A stretch of DNA of 5,560 nucleotides, taken from assembly GCA_023247835.1 (NCBI GenBank), contig JAHFFU010000085.1:1-5560 (forward strand). The letters are read 5' to 3'. This DNA is from Candidatus Bathyarchaeota archaeon (GTDB taxonomy: Archaea; Thermoproteota; Bathyarchaeia; 40CM-2-53-6; FEN-987). Each line of letters opens with the position of its first letter. Position 1 is the stretch's first letter. Both the position numbers and the translations under genes were made by a program. Below the pieces are notes generated by a model. That model was not told the origin of the DNA. It was given only the letters and a program-made list of their open reading frames with translations, and made no database searches. This document shows positions 5,439-5,560 of this stretch, one piece after another.

Positions 5439-5492
5439 TAACAAATAAGGATTGGAGTCGTGCGAAGCCACGATTCCAATGTGTGGTTCAAG
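5436..5492 (+). repeat. attC-like site of cassette D (57 nt)
   Basis: R'' GCCTAAC (5436-5442) fits RYYYAAC exactly. A 12-bp stem with one G-T wobble (5451-5462 with 5469-5480) closes a six-base loop, and a five-base spacer precedes GTTCAAG (5486-5492). Only the GTT of that R' fits the consensus, which is tolerable because the bases after G come from the next unit. The length equals that of the attC at 1441, but the left spacer is eight bases and no clear extrahelical base is visible, so it is less secure. Confidence 0.55.
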
Positions 5493-5560
5493 AAGCCCGG
5501 CCGGATTGGCACGGACGTTGCTCTTTAAGAGGGGATTGCTTCGAGAAGGAGAAGGGAACC
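5493..5560 (+). other. Right flank, probably leading to a next gene
   Basis: No coding frame can be judged. The end is purine-rich (GAGAAGGAGAAGGGAA, 5543-5558) and looks like a ribosome binding region for a gene starting just past the window edge, in the same direction as the rest of the array. This would fit a further cassette starting at 5487. Confidence 0.3.

Larger units (their letters stand above)
2484..5486 (+). mobile_element. Very large cassette D carrying a nuclease-transposase fusion
   Basis: The unit begins at GTTAGGCC (2483-2490) and ends at the attC-like site 5436-5492, whose R'' side GGCCTAAC (5435-5442) is the exact reverse complement of that start. At about 3.0 kb it is well above the usual cassette size. 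The single gene fills it, starting 55 bases after the core and ending 47 bases before R''. I see no IS66-like terminal inverted repeats or target duplications around the gene, so the cassette boundaries are the only element ends visible. An alternative is an insertion element that happens to be flanked by cassette cores. Confidence 0.5.

Noticed and set aside
2484..5486. Ordinary IS66 insertion sequence
   Set aside because: No tnpA or tnpB gene, no visible terminal inverted repeats and no target duplication; only the transposase domain itself is IS66-like.

Overview
The window reads as part of a bacterial integron gene-cassette array, or a cluster of attC sites without an integrase. Four consecutive units lie on the + strand. 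Each starts at a GTTRRRY-like core and ends at a fold-back site whose RYYYAAC-like box complements that unit's own start. This is the expected arrangement for cassettes: in the excised circle the first bases of a cassette pair with the R'' box of its own attC. No integrase gene is visible, so the array must extend beyond the window or have no local integrase. The host cannot be named. Base composition is moderate, start codons are ATG with purine-rich Shine-Dalgarno sequences, and the genes look like those of an environmental bacterium.

Layout. Positions 1-593 hold no convincing gene. A boundary core (GTTAGGT) lies at 594-600. Unit A (595-1491) carries two small multi-pass membrane proteins that overlap by ATGA, and closes with a canonical 57-nt attC (1441-1497). 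Unit B (1492-1642) is only 151 bp and non-coding, with a variant core (GATAAGC). Unit C (1643-2483) carries a single-pass membrane protein with a proline-rich tail and a small soluble protein, and closes with a 51-nt attC (2439-2489). An attC is missing between its two genes, although a core-like GTTAGGAGG is present there. Unit D (2484-5486, about 3.0 kb) is very large for a cassette and closes with a 57-nt attC-like site (5436-5492). The last 68 bases lead into a probable next gene beyond the window.

The main gene is the 949-residue protein of unit D. Its N-terminal half is a TM0106-type protein: a Cas4/RecB-like domain with four cysteines, then a YprB-like DEDDy RNase H-fold exonuclease. 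Its C-terminal half is an IS66-type DDE transposase with an apparently intact catalytic triad and a zinc-finger-like cysteine cluster. It lacks the IS66 accessory genes tnpA and tnpB, and I see no terminal inverted repeats other than the cassette ends. A nuclease-transposase fusion inside what looks like an integron cassette is the most unusual thing here. The small upstream proteins are not recognised, and nothing shows that they work with the fusion protein; cassette arrays commonly join unrelated genes.
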